From the NCBI RefSeq assembly GCF_010726955.1, contig NZ_AP022603.1, positions 558,001-622,000 on the forward strand: a DNA stretch of 64,000 nucleotides, read 5' to 3'. This document shows, piece after piece, positions 8,376-15,908 of this stretch. Source of the stretch: Mycolicibacterium fallax (GTDB taxonomy: Bacteria > Actinomycetota > Actinomycetes > Mycobacteriales > Mycobacteriaceae). The notes below the pieces were generated by a model. It did no database searches. It was not told the origin of the DNA and saw only the letters and a list, made by a program, of their open reading frames with translations. Position numbers and translations under genes: made by a program. Positions within the stretch are counted from its first letter, which is position 1; each line of letters starts with the position of its first letter.

Positions 8376-9260
8376 ATGACCACCGAAACCGAGACCGCCG
8401 AATGGACCCTGGGCGAACTGCTCGAGCTGTTCGACGTCGCCGCCCCCGACGCCTCCGGCGCGCTGTCGGCGCCGACCGGACGCGCCGGTGAGGACGAGCG
8501 CCAGGTCGTCGAGGGCACCCAGGTGCTGGCCCAGGCGATCGTCGCGGTCGCCAAACGGTTCCCGGACAAGTCGGTGCGCTCGGCGCACGCGGTGTTCAGC
8601 CGCGCGGTGATGGTCGGCGCCCCCGTCGAGCTGGCCGTCGACGTCTTCCACGAGGGCCGCTCGATGGCCACCGCGGTGGTCACCGCCAGCCAGAACGGCA
8701 AGCGGGCGATCACCGTCACGGTGCTCGCCGACGTGCCCAGCGGCGACGTCATCCGCCATCAGCAGCCCCGGCCCGAGGTCGCCGGGCCGGCGCAGGCCAA
8801 CGTCTGCACCATGCCGATGGCCGGCCGTCAGGTCCGCCTCGTCGACGTCCTCGACGTCAACAGCCCCGACGAAGTCGGCCCGCCGGAGCTGTTCGCCTGG
8901 CTGCACTACGACCCGGCGCCGACCGACGACGGGCTGGCCAAGGCGCTGGTGGCGTACTTCACCGGCCACCTGGGCATTTCGACGACGATGCGCGCGCACG
9001 CCGGGATCGGCACCGCCCAGGCGCACTACACCGTCTCGACCGCGCCGATGACCATCGGGGTGACCTTCCACGAGCCGTTCAGCGCCGCGGGCTGGCTGCT
9101 GTACACCCACGAGAGCACTCAGGTCGGCGCGGGCATGTCCTACATCCGCGGCACCGTGCACACCGAGGCGGGCGAGCTGGTGGCGTCGTTCACCCAGGAC
9201 GCGATGATCCGCCCGCTGCGCACCACCGACAGCTCGATCAAGGCCGAGTCCCGGCTGTGA
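8376..9260 (+). CDS. Acyl-CoA thioesterase II-like, double hot-dog protein
   Basis: 294 aa. Two hot-dog halves are visible. The first has 'QVVEGTQVLAQAIVAVAKRFPDKSV' with 'SAHAVFSRA' and 'VDVFHEGRSMATAVVTASQ'. The second has 'AHYTVSTAPMTIGVTFHEPF' and 'AGWLLYTHESTQVGAGMSYIRG'. This layout matches TesB-type enzymes that hydrolyse acyl-CoA to free acid and CoA. The ATG at 8376 is preceded by a purine-rich GAGAGGAA. It follows the LLM oxidoreductase and converges with the zinc-peptidase gene across 10 bases. The substrate range is unknown. Confidence 0.8.
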   Translation: MTTETETAEWTLGELLELFDVAAPDASGALSAPTGRAGEDERQVVEGTQVLAQAIVAVAKRFPDKSVRSAHAVFSRAVMVGAPVELAVDVFHEGRSMATAVVTASQNGKRAITVTVLADVPSGDVIRHQQPRPEVAGPAQANVCTMPMAGRQVRLVDVLDVNSPDEVGPPELFAWLHYDPAPTDDGLAKALVAYFTGHLGISTTMRAHAGIGTAQAHYTVSTAPMTIGVTFHEPFSAAGWLLYTHESTQVGAGMSYIRGTVHTEAGELVASFTQDAMIRPLRTTDSSIKAESRL

Positions 9261-9270
9261 GGCCGGCGGG

Positions 9271-10164
9271 TCAGCCGTTGTCGAGGTCGCGGGCGTTGTA
9301 GGTGTCGCAGCGCCGCGCGTCGCCGGTCTGGTAGCCGACGGTGAACCAGTGCTGGCGCTGCGCGGCCGAGCCGTGCGTCCAGGACTCCGGGCTGACCCGG
9401 CCGGTGGCGGCCTTCTGAATCCGGTCGTCGCCGACCGAGGACGCCGCCGACAGCGCGTCGGTGATGTCCTGATCGCTCAGCGGCTTCAGGAACGGGGTGT
9501 CGGTGCCCGGCGCCGGGGTGACCGACGCGTGATGCGCCCACACCCCGGCGTAGCAGTCGGCCTGCAGCTCGGTGCGCACGCTGTTGCCGGTGGCGCCCTG
9601 CGCGCCCTGCTGGGCTTTGCCGATGTCGCCGAGCAGGTTCTGCACGTGGTGGCCGTACTCGTGGGCGATCACATACTCCTGGGCCAGCGGGCCCGCGCTG
9701 GAACCGAACTGCTCGACCAGCACGTCGTAGAAGTCGGTGTCGATGTAGACGGTCCGGTCGCCGGGGCAGTAGAACGGGCCGACCGCGCTGGTCGCGGCCC
9801 CGCAGGCGGTGTCAACGCCGTCCCGGAACAGCACCAGCTTCGGCGCCTGATAGCCCTTGAGCTGGGTCTTCCACACCGCGTCCACCGAGTTTCCGGTGGC
9901 GATCACCCGGCAGACCACGTCCCGGTTGGCGTCCGCGCCGGTCTTGCAGTGCGAATAGTCCACCGCGCCGGAGGACGGGCCGGCCGGCAGTTGGCCACCG
10001 GTCTGGCCGCCGGTGAGGCTGCCCGGATCGACGCCGAAGAACAACGCGATCAGCACCACCACCAGGCCACCGACCCCGCCGCCGACGGCCATCCCGCGCC
10101 CGCTCATCCCGCCGCGCGAGGAGGTGGTGCCGGTGTCAATCCGGATACCCTCGTTAAAGGTCAT
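9271..10164 (-). CDS. Membrane-anchored neutral zinc metallopeptidase, Rv2575/YpfJ-like
   Basis: 297 aa. A glycine-rich N-terminus leads into one membrane segment at ~residues 25-45 ('GVGGLVVVLIALFFGV'). The extracytoplasmic domain has 'YVIAHEYGHHVQNLLGD', which contains the HExxH-like zinc site (HEYGH), then 'SVRTELQADCYAGVWAHH' carrying the third ligand and a conserved cysteine. This is the COG2321 pattern. M. tuberculosis Rv2575 sits in the same place, between hisS and aspS. The protein probably acts at the cell envelope; its substrate is unknown. A GGAGGGG ribosome-binding site precedes the ATG. Confidence 0.85.
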   Translation of the reverse strand: MTFNEGIRIDTGTTSSRGGMSGRGMAVGGGVGGLVVVLIALFFGVDPGSLTGGQTGGQLPAGPSSGAVDYSHCKTGADANRDVVCRVIATGNSVDAVWKTQLKGYQAPKLVLFRDGVDTACGAATSAVGPFYCPGDRTVYIDTDFYDVLVEQFGSSAGPLAQEYVIAHEYGHHVQNLLGDIGKAQQGAQGATGNSVRTELQADCYAGVWAHHASVTPAPGTDTPFLKPLSDQDITDALSAASSVGDDRIQKAATGRVSPESWTHGSAAQRQHWFTVGYQTGDARRCDTYNARDLDNG

Positions 10165-10213
10165 CGCCCCTCCATCCGGCCGCTGCGGCGGCCACCGCGT
10201 GTAGGCAAGAGTG

Positions 10214-10717
10214 TCACACCGAGTAGCGCGCGTCGGTGTACCGGCGCAGATTGTGCAGGAATCGCTGGAACATCCAGCCCATCACCGGGCCGCCCAGCGT
10301 CAACCCGACCCGGCCGGCCAGGCCGTTGGGCCGCAGCGCCATGATCCAGGTCAGCGTGCAGCCGTCGGCGGTGGGCACCACCCGATAGTCCTCGGCGAAT
10401 GCCGAGATGGTGGCGGTGGAGCACTCGTTGAACCGGAACGACATCCGGGTGTGCGGCTCCCAGGCCAGGAACTCCTCGTCGCCGACGATCGCACCGCGCA
10501 TCGTCACGGTGCGGGTGGTGCCCACCCCGTGCGGCGGCGGGCTGGTCCAGGTCACCTTGGTGATGACGCTCGCCCACACCGGCCAGGATTCCGCGTCGGA
10601 GAGCACCTCGAATAGTTCCTGCGGCGAAATGCCCAGGTCGACGGTGCTGACGAACCGGTGCGGCGCGGAGTCGATGAAATCCAGCCCGACCCGCTGGCAG
10701 GGGTAACGCTTGGCCAT
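10214..10717 (-). CDS. SRPBCC/START-fold protein, Rv2574-like
   Basis: 167 aa. After a short basic N-terminus, 'FVSTVDLGISPQELFEVLSDAESWPVWASVITKVTWTSP' is the classic polyketide cyclase/START helix-grip entry, followed by 'MRGAIVGDEEFLAWEPHTRMSF' and a long C-terminal helix region. Such proteins bind hydrophobic ligands; this one is functionally uncharacterised. The length matches M. tuberculosis Rv2574 and so does its position beside aspS. It is divergent from aspS. A TAGGCT hexamer (10724-10729, minus strand) ends 7 bases before the ATG, suggesting a leaderless message. Confidence 0.8.
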   Translation of the reverse strand: MAKRYPCQRVGLDFIDSAPHRFVSTVDLGISPQELFEVLSDAESWPVWASVITKVTWTSPPPHGVGTTRTVTMRGAIVGDEEFLAWEPHTRMSFRFNECSTATISAFAEDYRVVPTADGCTLTWIMALRPNGLAGRVGLTLGGPVMGWMFQRFLHNLRRYTDARYSV

Positions 10718-10723
10718 GTCCGC

Positions 10724-10729
10724 AGCCTA
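10724..10729 (-). promoter_or_regulatory. -10 element of a leaderless promoter (SRPBCC gene)
   Basis: TAGGCT on the minus strand with its last T 7 bases before the ATG at 10717. A start site 6-8 bases after the hexamer would be the start codon itself. Confidence 0.5.
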
Positions 10730-10803
10730 GCCGGGGCGCTGCATAGACTGCAGAGACCATCTGGGGGCCAGCCGGCCCCACCCCGCGAGTCTCAGGAGTT
10801 TTC

Positions 10804-12594
10804 GTGCTGCGCAGCCACAGTGCCGGTGCCCTTCGGCCCACCGACGCCGGAGCGACCGTCACCCTGGCGGGCTGGGTGGCCCGCCGGCGCGACCACGGCG
10901 GCGTCATCTTCATCGACCTGCGCGACGGCACCGGGGTGGCCCAGGTGGTGTTCCGCGACGCCCAGGTCCTGGAGCAGGCGCACCGGCTGCGCGCCGAGTT
11001 CTGCATCAGCGTCACCGGCGTGGTGGAGATCCGTCCCGACGGCAACGCCAACCCCGACATCGCCACCGGCGAGATCGAGGTCAACGCCACCGCGCTGACG
11101 GTGCTCGGCGAGTGCGCGCCGCTGCCGTTCCAGCTCGACGAGACCGCCGGCGAGGAGGCCCGGCTGCGGCACCGCTACCTGGACCTGCGCCGGGCCGGCC
11201 CGGGCAACGCGCTGCGGCTGCGCTCCAAGGTCAACGCCGCCGCCCGCGCGGTGCTCGCCGAGCACGACTTCGTCGAGATCGAGACCCCCACCCTGACCCG
11301 GTCCACCCCGGAGGGGGCCCGGGACTTCCTGGTGCCCGCGCGGCTGCAGCCCGGCTCGTTCTACGCGCTGCCGCAGAGCCCGCAGCTGTTCAAGCAGCTG
11401 CTGATGGTGGCCGGGATGGAGCGCTACTACCAGATCGCCCGCTGCTATCGCGACGAGGACTTCCGCGCCGACCGCCAGCCGGAGTTCACCCAGCTGGACA
11501 TGGAGATGAGCTTCGTCGACGCCGACGACGTCATCGCCGTCTCCGAGCGGGTGCTGGCCGCGCTGTGGGCGCTGATCGGGGTGGAACTGGAGCTGCCGCT
11601 GCCGCGGATCGGCTACGCCGAGGCGATGCGCCGATTCGGCAGCGACAAGCCGGATCTGCGCTTCGGCGTCGAGCTCGTCGAATGCACCGACTACTTCGCC
11701 GACACCCCGTTCCGGGTGTTCCAGGCGCCCTACGTCGGCGCCGTCGTGATGCCGGGCGGGGCCTCGCAGCCGCGGCGCACCCTCGACGGCTGGCAGGAGT
11801 TCGCCAAGCAGCGCGGCCACAAGGGCCTGGCCTACGTGCTGATCGGCGAGGACGGCACCCTCGGCGGCCCGGTCGCCAAGAACCTCACCGACGCCGAACG
11901 CGACGGCCTGGCCGGCCACGTCGGCGCGGCGCCGGGGGACTGCGTGTTCTTCGCCGCGGGCGCGGCCAAGGGCGCCCGGGCGCTGCTGGGCGCCACCCGC
12001 ATCGAGATCGCCAAGCGGCTGGATCTGATCGACCCGGACGCCTGGGCGCTGACCTGGGTGGTGGACTGGCCGCTGTTCGAGGCCGCCGACGAGGCGACCT
12101 CCTCCGGCGACGTGGCGGTCGGCTCCGGGGCCTGGACCGCGGTGCACCACGCGTTCACCTCGCCCAAGCCGCAGAGCATCGACACCTTCGACACCGATCC
12201 CGGTGCGGCGCTGGCCGACGCCTACGACATCGTCTGCAACGGCAACGAGATCGGCGGCGGCTCGATCCGCATCCACCGCGCCGACCTGCAGGAGCGGGTG
12301 TTCGCCATGATGGGCATCGAGCAGGCCGAGGCCCGGGACAAGTTCGGATTCCTGTTGGACGCCTTCACCTTCGGCGCGCCGCCGCACGGCGGCATCGCGT
12401 TCGGCTGGGACCGGATCACCGCGCTGCTGGCCGGGGAGGACTCCATCCGCGAGGTGATCGCGTTCCCGAAGACCGGCGGCGGGGTGGACCCGCTGACCGA
12501 CGCGCCGGCCCCGATCACCGCCGCCCAGCGCAAGGAGGCCGGCATCGACGCCAAACCGGAGGCCGCCAAACCGGAGGCCAAGACCGCGCCCTGA
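10804..12594 (+). CDS. aspS: Aspartate-tRNA ligase (AspRS, probably Asp/Asn non-discriminating)
   Basis: 596 aa, the same length as the M. tuberculosis enzyme. N-terminal OB-fold anticodon domain ('[22 protein letters not shown]'), class II motif 1 region ('[20 protein letters not shown]'), motif 2 ('[18 protein letters not shown]'), a bacterial GAD insertion (~residues 300-420), and motif 3 ('[11 protein letters not shown]'). A Lys/Pro/Ala-rich tail follows. Mycobacterial AspRS charges both tRNA-Asp and tRNA-Asn, the latter then amidated by GatCAB (family knowledge). GTG start with AGGAG 9 bases upstream. A TAGACT hexamer at ~10744 is a candidate -10. A hairpin follows the stop codon. Confidence 0.97.
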   Translation: MLRSHSAGALRPTDAGATVTLAGWVARRRDHGGVIFIDLRDGTGVAQVVFRDAQVLEQAHRLRAEFCISVTGVVEIRPDGNANPDIATGEIEVNATALTVLGECAPLPFQLDETAGEEARLRHRYLDLRRAGPGNALRLRSKVNAAARAVLAEHDFVEIETPTLTRSTPEGARDFLVPARLQPGSFYALPQSPQLFKQLLMVAGMERYYQIARCYRDEDFRADRQPEFTQLDMEMSFVDADDVIAVSERVLAALWALIGVELELPLPRIGYAEAMRRFGSDKPDLRFGVELVECTDYFADTPFRVFQAPYVGAVVMPGGASQPRRTLDGWQEFAKQRGHKGLAYVLIGEDGTLGGPVAKNLTDAERDGLAGHVGAAPGDCVFFAAGAAKGARALLGATRIEIAKRLDLIDPDAWALTWVVDWPLFEAADEATSSGDVAVGSGAWTAVHHAFTSPKPQSIDTFDTDPGAALADAYDIVCNGNEIGGGSIRIHRADLQERVFAMMGIEQAEARDKFGFLLDAFTFGAPPHGGIAFGWDRITALLAGEDSIREVIAFPKTGGGVDPLTDAPAPITAAQRKEAGIDAKPEAAKPEAKTAP

Positions 12595-12597
12595 CCA

Positions 12598-12634
12598 GCG
12601 CCGAAAATCGTTCGTTTGGATGATTTTCCGGCGC
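12598..12634 (+). terminator. Hairpin terminator after aspS
   Basis: GCGCCGAAAATC (12598-12609) pairs with GATTTTCCGGCGC (12622-12634), leaving one bulged C and a 12-base loop. It begins 4 bases after the aspS stop codon. There is no U-tract, as is common for mycobacterial terminators. Confidence 0.65.
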
Positions 12635-12645
12635 CCCGCCGGTGA

Positions 12646-12663
12646 TTGACTGAGGTCAGTCAA
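12646..12663. promoter_or_regulatory. 18-bp perfect palindrome, probable repressor operator
   Basis: TTGACTGAGGTCAGTCAA is a perfect 8-2-8 inverted repeat, 22 bases upstream of the ATG of the histidine-rich small ORF. Its left half starts with TTGACT, usable as a -35 box, so a bound dimer would block transcription. The shape resembles TetR/MarR-type operators. No regulator gene is adjacent. Confidence 0.6.
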
Positions 12664-12684
12664 ATCCTACTGACGGGGGTCATC

Positions 12685-12852
12685 ATGTTCCACATTCATC
12701 GGCCGGAGGGGTCGGGCGCCGCCCAGCACCATCGGCATCTGCACATCCCGCATCCGCATCTGCCCGAGAGCGCACCGCATCCGGTGTGCGCGCACCGCGA
12801 ACCCAGCTACCTGGAATCGTCGCGGATGGCCCGGGAGATGGGGCACCTGTAA
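12685..12852 (+). CDS. Histidine-rich small protein, possible metal binder
   Basis: 55 aa, 11 of them histidine (20%), clustered in residues 3-37 ('HHRHLHIPHPHLP'), with one cysteine (Cys35). The C-terminal third ('YLESSRMAREMGHL') is probably helical. No family recognised. The ATG has a GGGGG ribosome-binding site 6 bases upstream, and a perfect 18-bp palindrome lies just before it, which supports a real, regulated gene rather than a chance ORF. The in-frame TTG at 12646 was rejected as the start because it lies inside the palindrome. Metal binding is an inference from composition only. Confidence 0.5.
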   Translation: MFHIHRPEGSGAAQHHRHLHIPHPHLPESAPHPVCAHREPSYLESSRMAREMGHL

Positions 12853-13030
12853 GCCGTTCTCGCGCGCGAGGCCGGCCCGGCTGACCGGTGCTGGTCGACG
12901 AGCGCCACATCGTGGTCTGCGGGTGCCGGGACTACGCGGACGTGCCCGTCATCGAGGTGTCGGTGGACGTCGCACCGCTGGAGGGTGACTCACTTCAGCA
13001 CCAATAGTCACATCTGTAACAGGGCCCGAC

Positions 13031-13036
13031 TAGCAT
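13031..13036 (+). promoter_or_regulatory. -10 element of a leaderless promoter (DUF3097 gene)
   Basis: TAGCAT ends 8 bases before GTG 13044. Because the hexamer overlaps the earlier ATG at 13035, the transcript probably begins at the GTG and cannot use that ATG. Confidence 0.5.
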
Positions 13037-13043
13037 GGCCCGG

Positions 13044-13883
13044 GTGACTGACCGCTACGGCATGGACGTACTGGCCCGAAACCCGCACGCGGGCCGCAAG
13101 GTTCGCTCCACTGAGCAACCGGTCGAGATCGGCCTGGTGGTCGAGGACGCCACCAGCGGCTTCGTCGGCGCGGTGGTCCGCATCGAGTACGGCCGAATGG
13201 ACCTGGAGGACCGCCGCGGCACGGTGCGCGGCTTCCCGGTCGGCCCCGGCTACCTGATCGACGGCAAGCCGGTCATCCTGACCCCGCCGCGCGGCAAGGC
13301 CCCGGCCGCGCCGGCCCGCACCAAGTCCGGCTCGGTGGCCGTCGCGGGGGCCCGCGCCCGGGTCGCGCTGCCCAGCCGGATCTACGTCGAGGGCCGCCAC
13401 GACGCCGAACTCGTCGAGCAGGTCTGGGGTGCGGACCTGCGCATCGAGGGCGTCGTCGTGGAATACCTCGGCGGCATCGACGACCTGCCCGCCATCGTCG
13501 CCGAATTCGGCCCCACCCCCAAGCGCCGGCTCGGGGTGCTGGTCGACCACCTGGTGGCCGGATCCAAGGAGTCCCGGATCGCCGCGGCGGTGGCCGCCGG
13601 GCCCGGCGGGCCGGACACCCTGGTGGTCGGGCACCCGTTCATCGACATCTGGGCCGCGGTCAAGCCGGCCCGGCTCGGCCTGGAGTCCTGGCCGACGATC
13701 CCGCGCGGCACCGACTGGAAAAAGGGCATCTGCGCGGCGCTGGGCTGGCCGCACCGCGACCAGGCCGACACCGCGGCGGCCTGGGCGCGGATCCGCTCGG
13801 CGGTCCGGGACTGGAACGACCTGGAGCCCGCGCTGATCGGCCGGGTCGAGGAGCTGATCGACTTCGTCACCGCCACCGGATGA
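13044..13883 (+). CDS. DUF3097 family protein (Toprim-like core)
   Basis: 279 aa with the GTG start at 13044 (282 aa from ATG 13035). Recognised by 'DRYGMDVLARNPH', 'LVVEDATSGFVGAVV', 'SGSVAVAGARARVALPSRIYVEGRHDAELVEQVWG' (two pieces) and the end 'GRVEELIDFVTA'. 'IYVEGRHDAELVEQVWG' with 'LGVLVDHLV' resembles a Toprim-type acidic site (Glu plus DxD-like), suggesting a nucleic-acid enzyme; the function is unknown. The family is widespread in actinobacteria. The GTG start is preferred because TAGCAT sits 8 bases before it. It converges with the secreted-protein gene across 9 bases. Confidence 0.85.
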   Translation: MTDRYGMDVLARNPHAGRKVRSTEQPVEIGLVVEDATSGFVGAVVRIEYGRMDLEDRRGTVRGFPVGPGYLIDGKPVILTPPRGKAPAAPARTKSGSVAVAGARARVALPSRIYVEGRHDAELVEQVWGADLRIEGVVVEYLGGIDDLPAIVAEFGPTPKRRLGVLVDHLVAGSKESRIAAAVAAGPGGPDTLVVGHPFIDIWAAVKPARLGLESWPTIPRGTDWKKGICAALGWPHRDQADTAAAWARIRSAVRDWNDLEPALIGRVEELIDFVTATG

Positions 13884-13892
13884 CCGGCCCGG

Positions 13893-14474
13893 CTACGAGC
13901 AGATGCTGGGCCGTCCGGCCAGGTAGTTGCACTGCATCGGGAACCGGTTGATCACCGGCGGATCCAGCGGGGCCAGGAACGCCAGGGTGAACGGCGTCTT
14001 CTCGATGCTCGCGGGCAGCCCGCACTGCTCGGGGGTGACTCGCCGGTGCGTCCCGGTCAGCCCGTTCTCGGTGAACGAGTAGGTCTCGGTGGTCGGCGCA
14101 TACCCGCCGCCCGGGCACTCCGCCCCCTCCGGGCTGGTGAAGTTCGCGGTCCACAACCCGCCGGTGAGCTTGAACCGCTGATCGAAACTGACCAGCCGGT
14201 TGGCCCGGCCCATCGGCTCGGCCGGCTTGGCGGCCACCAGCAGGTCGCAGCCCATCGACTGGATGTCGATGTCGGTGTAGTCGCTTTGGATCCGGGTCCC
14301 GCTGGGCTGGCTGCACAGCGTCTGCATGGTCCAGATGGTTCCCGGTGAACCGGCCATGCTGAACGCATAGGTGCCATCGGCGGGCGGCAGGATGGCCTGG
14401 GCGGGGGCGGCGGTGAGGGCCGCGGTGGCGGCCAGCGCCCCGGCAAGCGCGGCGGCGCGGCGACGGGTGTTCAT
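13893..14474 (-). CDS. Secreted protein of unknown function
   Basis: 193 aa. Signal peptide: MNTRRRAAALAG, then a hydrophobic run ending AAPAQA before ILPPADG. The mature domain starts with a threonine/glycine-rich beta segment ('GTYAFSMAGSPGTIWTMQTL') and contains six cysteines ('LCSQ', 'GCDL', 'ECPG', 'QCGL', 'QCNY', 'SICS'), likely three disulfides. Similar exported proteins of unknown role are common in mycobacteria. The start is fixed by the signal peptide and by a TACACT hexamer ending 8 bases upstream. Divergent from rarA. Confidence 0.7.
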   Translation of the reverse strand: MNTRRRAAALAGALAATAALTAAPAQAILPPADGTYAFSMAGSPGTIWTMQTLCSQPSGTRIQSDYTDIDIQSMGCDLLVAAKPAEPMGRANRLVSFDQRFKLTGGLWTANFTSPEGAECPGGGYAPTTETYSFTENGLTGTHRRVTPEQCGLPASIEKTPFTLAFLAPLDPPVINRFPMQCNYLAGRPSICS

Positions 14475-14508
14475 GGCGGGCAGTGTATCGCCGTGGTAAG
14501 TCTGAGCG

Positions 14509-15855
14509 GTGCCGGATTCCCCAGACGATACGGCCGGCCTGTTCGACGTCGAGCCTGCCGCACCGGCCGCCGCCGCAGGCCCGGACCCGGGCGCCCCGCT
14601 GGCGGTCCGGATGCGCCCGGCCACCCTCGATGAGGTCCTCGGGCAGGACCACCTGCTGGGGCCCGGCTCGCCGCTGCGCCGCCTGGTCGACGGCTCCGGG
14701 GCCGCCTCGGTCATCCTCTACGGTCCGCCCGGCACCGGCAAGACCACGCTGGCCTCGCTGATCTCGCAGGCCACCGGGCGCCGGTTCGAGGCGCTCTCGG
14801 CGCTCTCGGCCGGGGTCAAGGAGGTCCGCGCGGTCATCGACGCGGCCCGCCGGGCCGCGGTGCACGGCCAGGCCACCGTGCTGTTCATCGACGAGGTGCA
14901 CCGGTTCTCCAAGACCCAGCAGGACGCCCTGCTGGCCGCGGTGGAGAACCGGGTGGTGCTGCTGGTCGCCGCGACGACGGAGAACCCGTCGTTCTCGGTG
15001 GTCGCCCCGCTGCTGTCGCGGTCGCTGATCCTGGCCCTGCAGCCGCTGGGCGCCGCCGACATCGCCACCGTGCTGCGCCGGGCCGTCGAGGACCCGCGCG
15101 GGCTCGGCGGCACCGTCGCCGTCACCGACGACGGGCTGGACCTGCTGGTGCGGCTGGCCGCCGGGGACGCCCGCCGGGCGCTGACCGCGCTGGAGGTCTC
15201 CGCGCAGACCGCCGGCGACGGGCCGATCACCGTCGAGGTCGTCGAGCAGTCCCTGGACCGCGCGGCGGTGCGCTACGACCGCGACGGCGACCAGCACTAC
15301 GACGTGATCAGCGCCTTCATCAAAAGCGTCCGCGGCTCCGACGTCGACGCCGCGCTGCACTACCTGGCCCGGATGCTGGTCGCCGGCGAGGACCCCCGCT
15401 TCGTGGCCCGCCGGCTGATGATCCTGGCCAGCGAGGACATCGGGATGGCCGACGCCACCGCGCTGCTGGTCGCCACCGCGGCCGCCCAGACGGTGGCGCT
15501 GATCGGGATGCCGGAGGCCCAGCTGACCCTGGCGCACGCCACCACCTACCTGGCCACCGCGCCGAAGTCGAACGCGGTGACCACCGCGCTGAGCGCGGCG
15601 ATGTCCGACGTGCGGGCCGGCAAGGCCGGGCCGGTCCCGGCCCAGCTGCGCGACGGGCACTACGCCGGGGCCGCCGCGCTCGGGCACGCCCAGGGCTACC
15701 GGTACGCCCACGACGCCCCCGAGGGCGTGCTGGCCCAGCAGTACCCGCCCGACGATCTGGTCGGGGTGGACTACTACCGGCCGACCGGTCGGGGCGCCGA
15801 GCGCGAGCTGCTCAGCCGGGTGCAGCGGCTGCGCGACATCATCCGCAGGCGATGA
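14509..15855 (+). CDS. rarA: Replication-associated recombination protein A (RarA/MgsA AAA+ ATPase)
   Basis: 448 aa. Walker A '[10 protein letters not shown]' at ~residue 70, Walker B 'LFIDEVHRF', sensor-1 region '[13 protein letters not shown]', an arginine-finger area 'LLSRS', and the C-terminal tetramerisation domain ('[20 protein letters not shown]', '[13 protein letters not shown]'). RarA acts at stalled forks and gapped DNA. M. tuberculosis Rv2559c is the counterpart, close to alaS. GTG start with TAAGTC ending 7 bases upstream, consistent with leaderless transcription. alaS follows on the same strand after ~50 bases. Confidence 0.93.
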   Translation: MPDSPDDTAGLFDVEPAAPAAAAGPDPGAPLAVRMRPATLDEVLGQDHLLGPGSPLRRLVDGSGAASVILYGPPGTGKTTLASLISQATGRRFEALSALSAGVKEVRAVIDAARRAAVHGQATVLFIDEVHRFSKTQQDALLAAVENRVVLLVAATTENPSFSVVAPLLSRSLILALQPLGAADIATVLRRAVEDPRGLGGTVAVTDDGLDLLVRLAAGDARRALTALEVSAQTAGDGPITVEVVEQSLDRAAVRYDRDGDQHYDVISAFIKSVRGSDVDAALHYLARMLVAGEDPRFVARRLMILASEDIGMADATALLVATAAAQTVALIGMPEAQLTLAHATTYLATAPKSNAVTTALSAAMSDVRAGKAGPVPAQLRDGHYAGAAALGHAQGYRYAHDAPEGVLAQQYPPDDLVGVDYYRPTGRGAERELLSRVQRLRDIIRRR

Positions 15856-15908
15856 ACACCCGGCCGGTACCCTGAGACGGTTGATTGCGACGGCAGGAAA
15901 GTGACGAC

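Noticed and set aside
12888..13007. 39-aa ORF (VLVDERHIVVCGCRDYADVP...) between the His-rich gene and the DUF3097 gene
   Set aside because: It has plausible composition but no ribosome-binding site and no recognisable family. It may be a small gene or a remnant; evidence is too thin to list.
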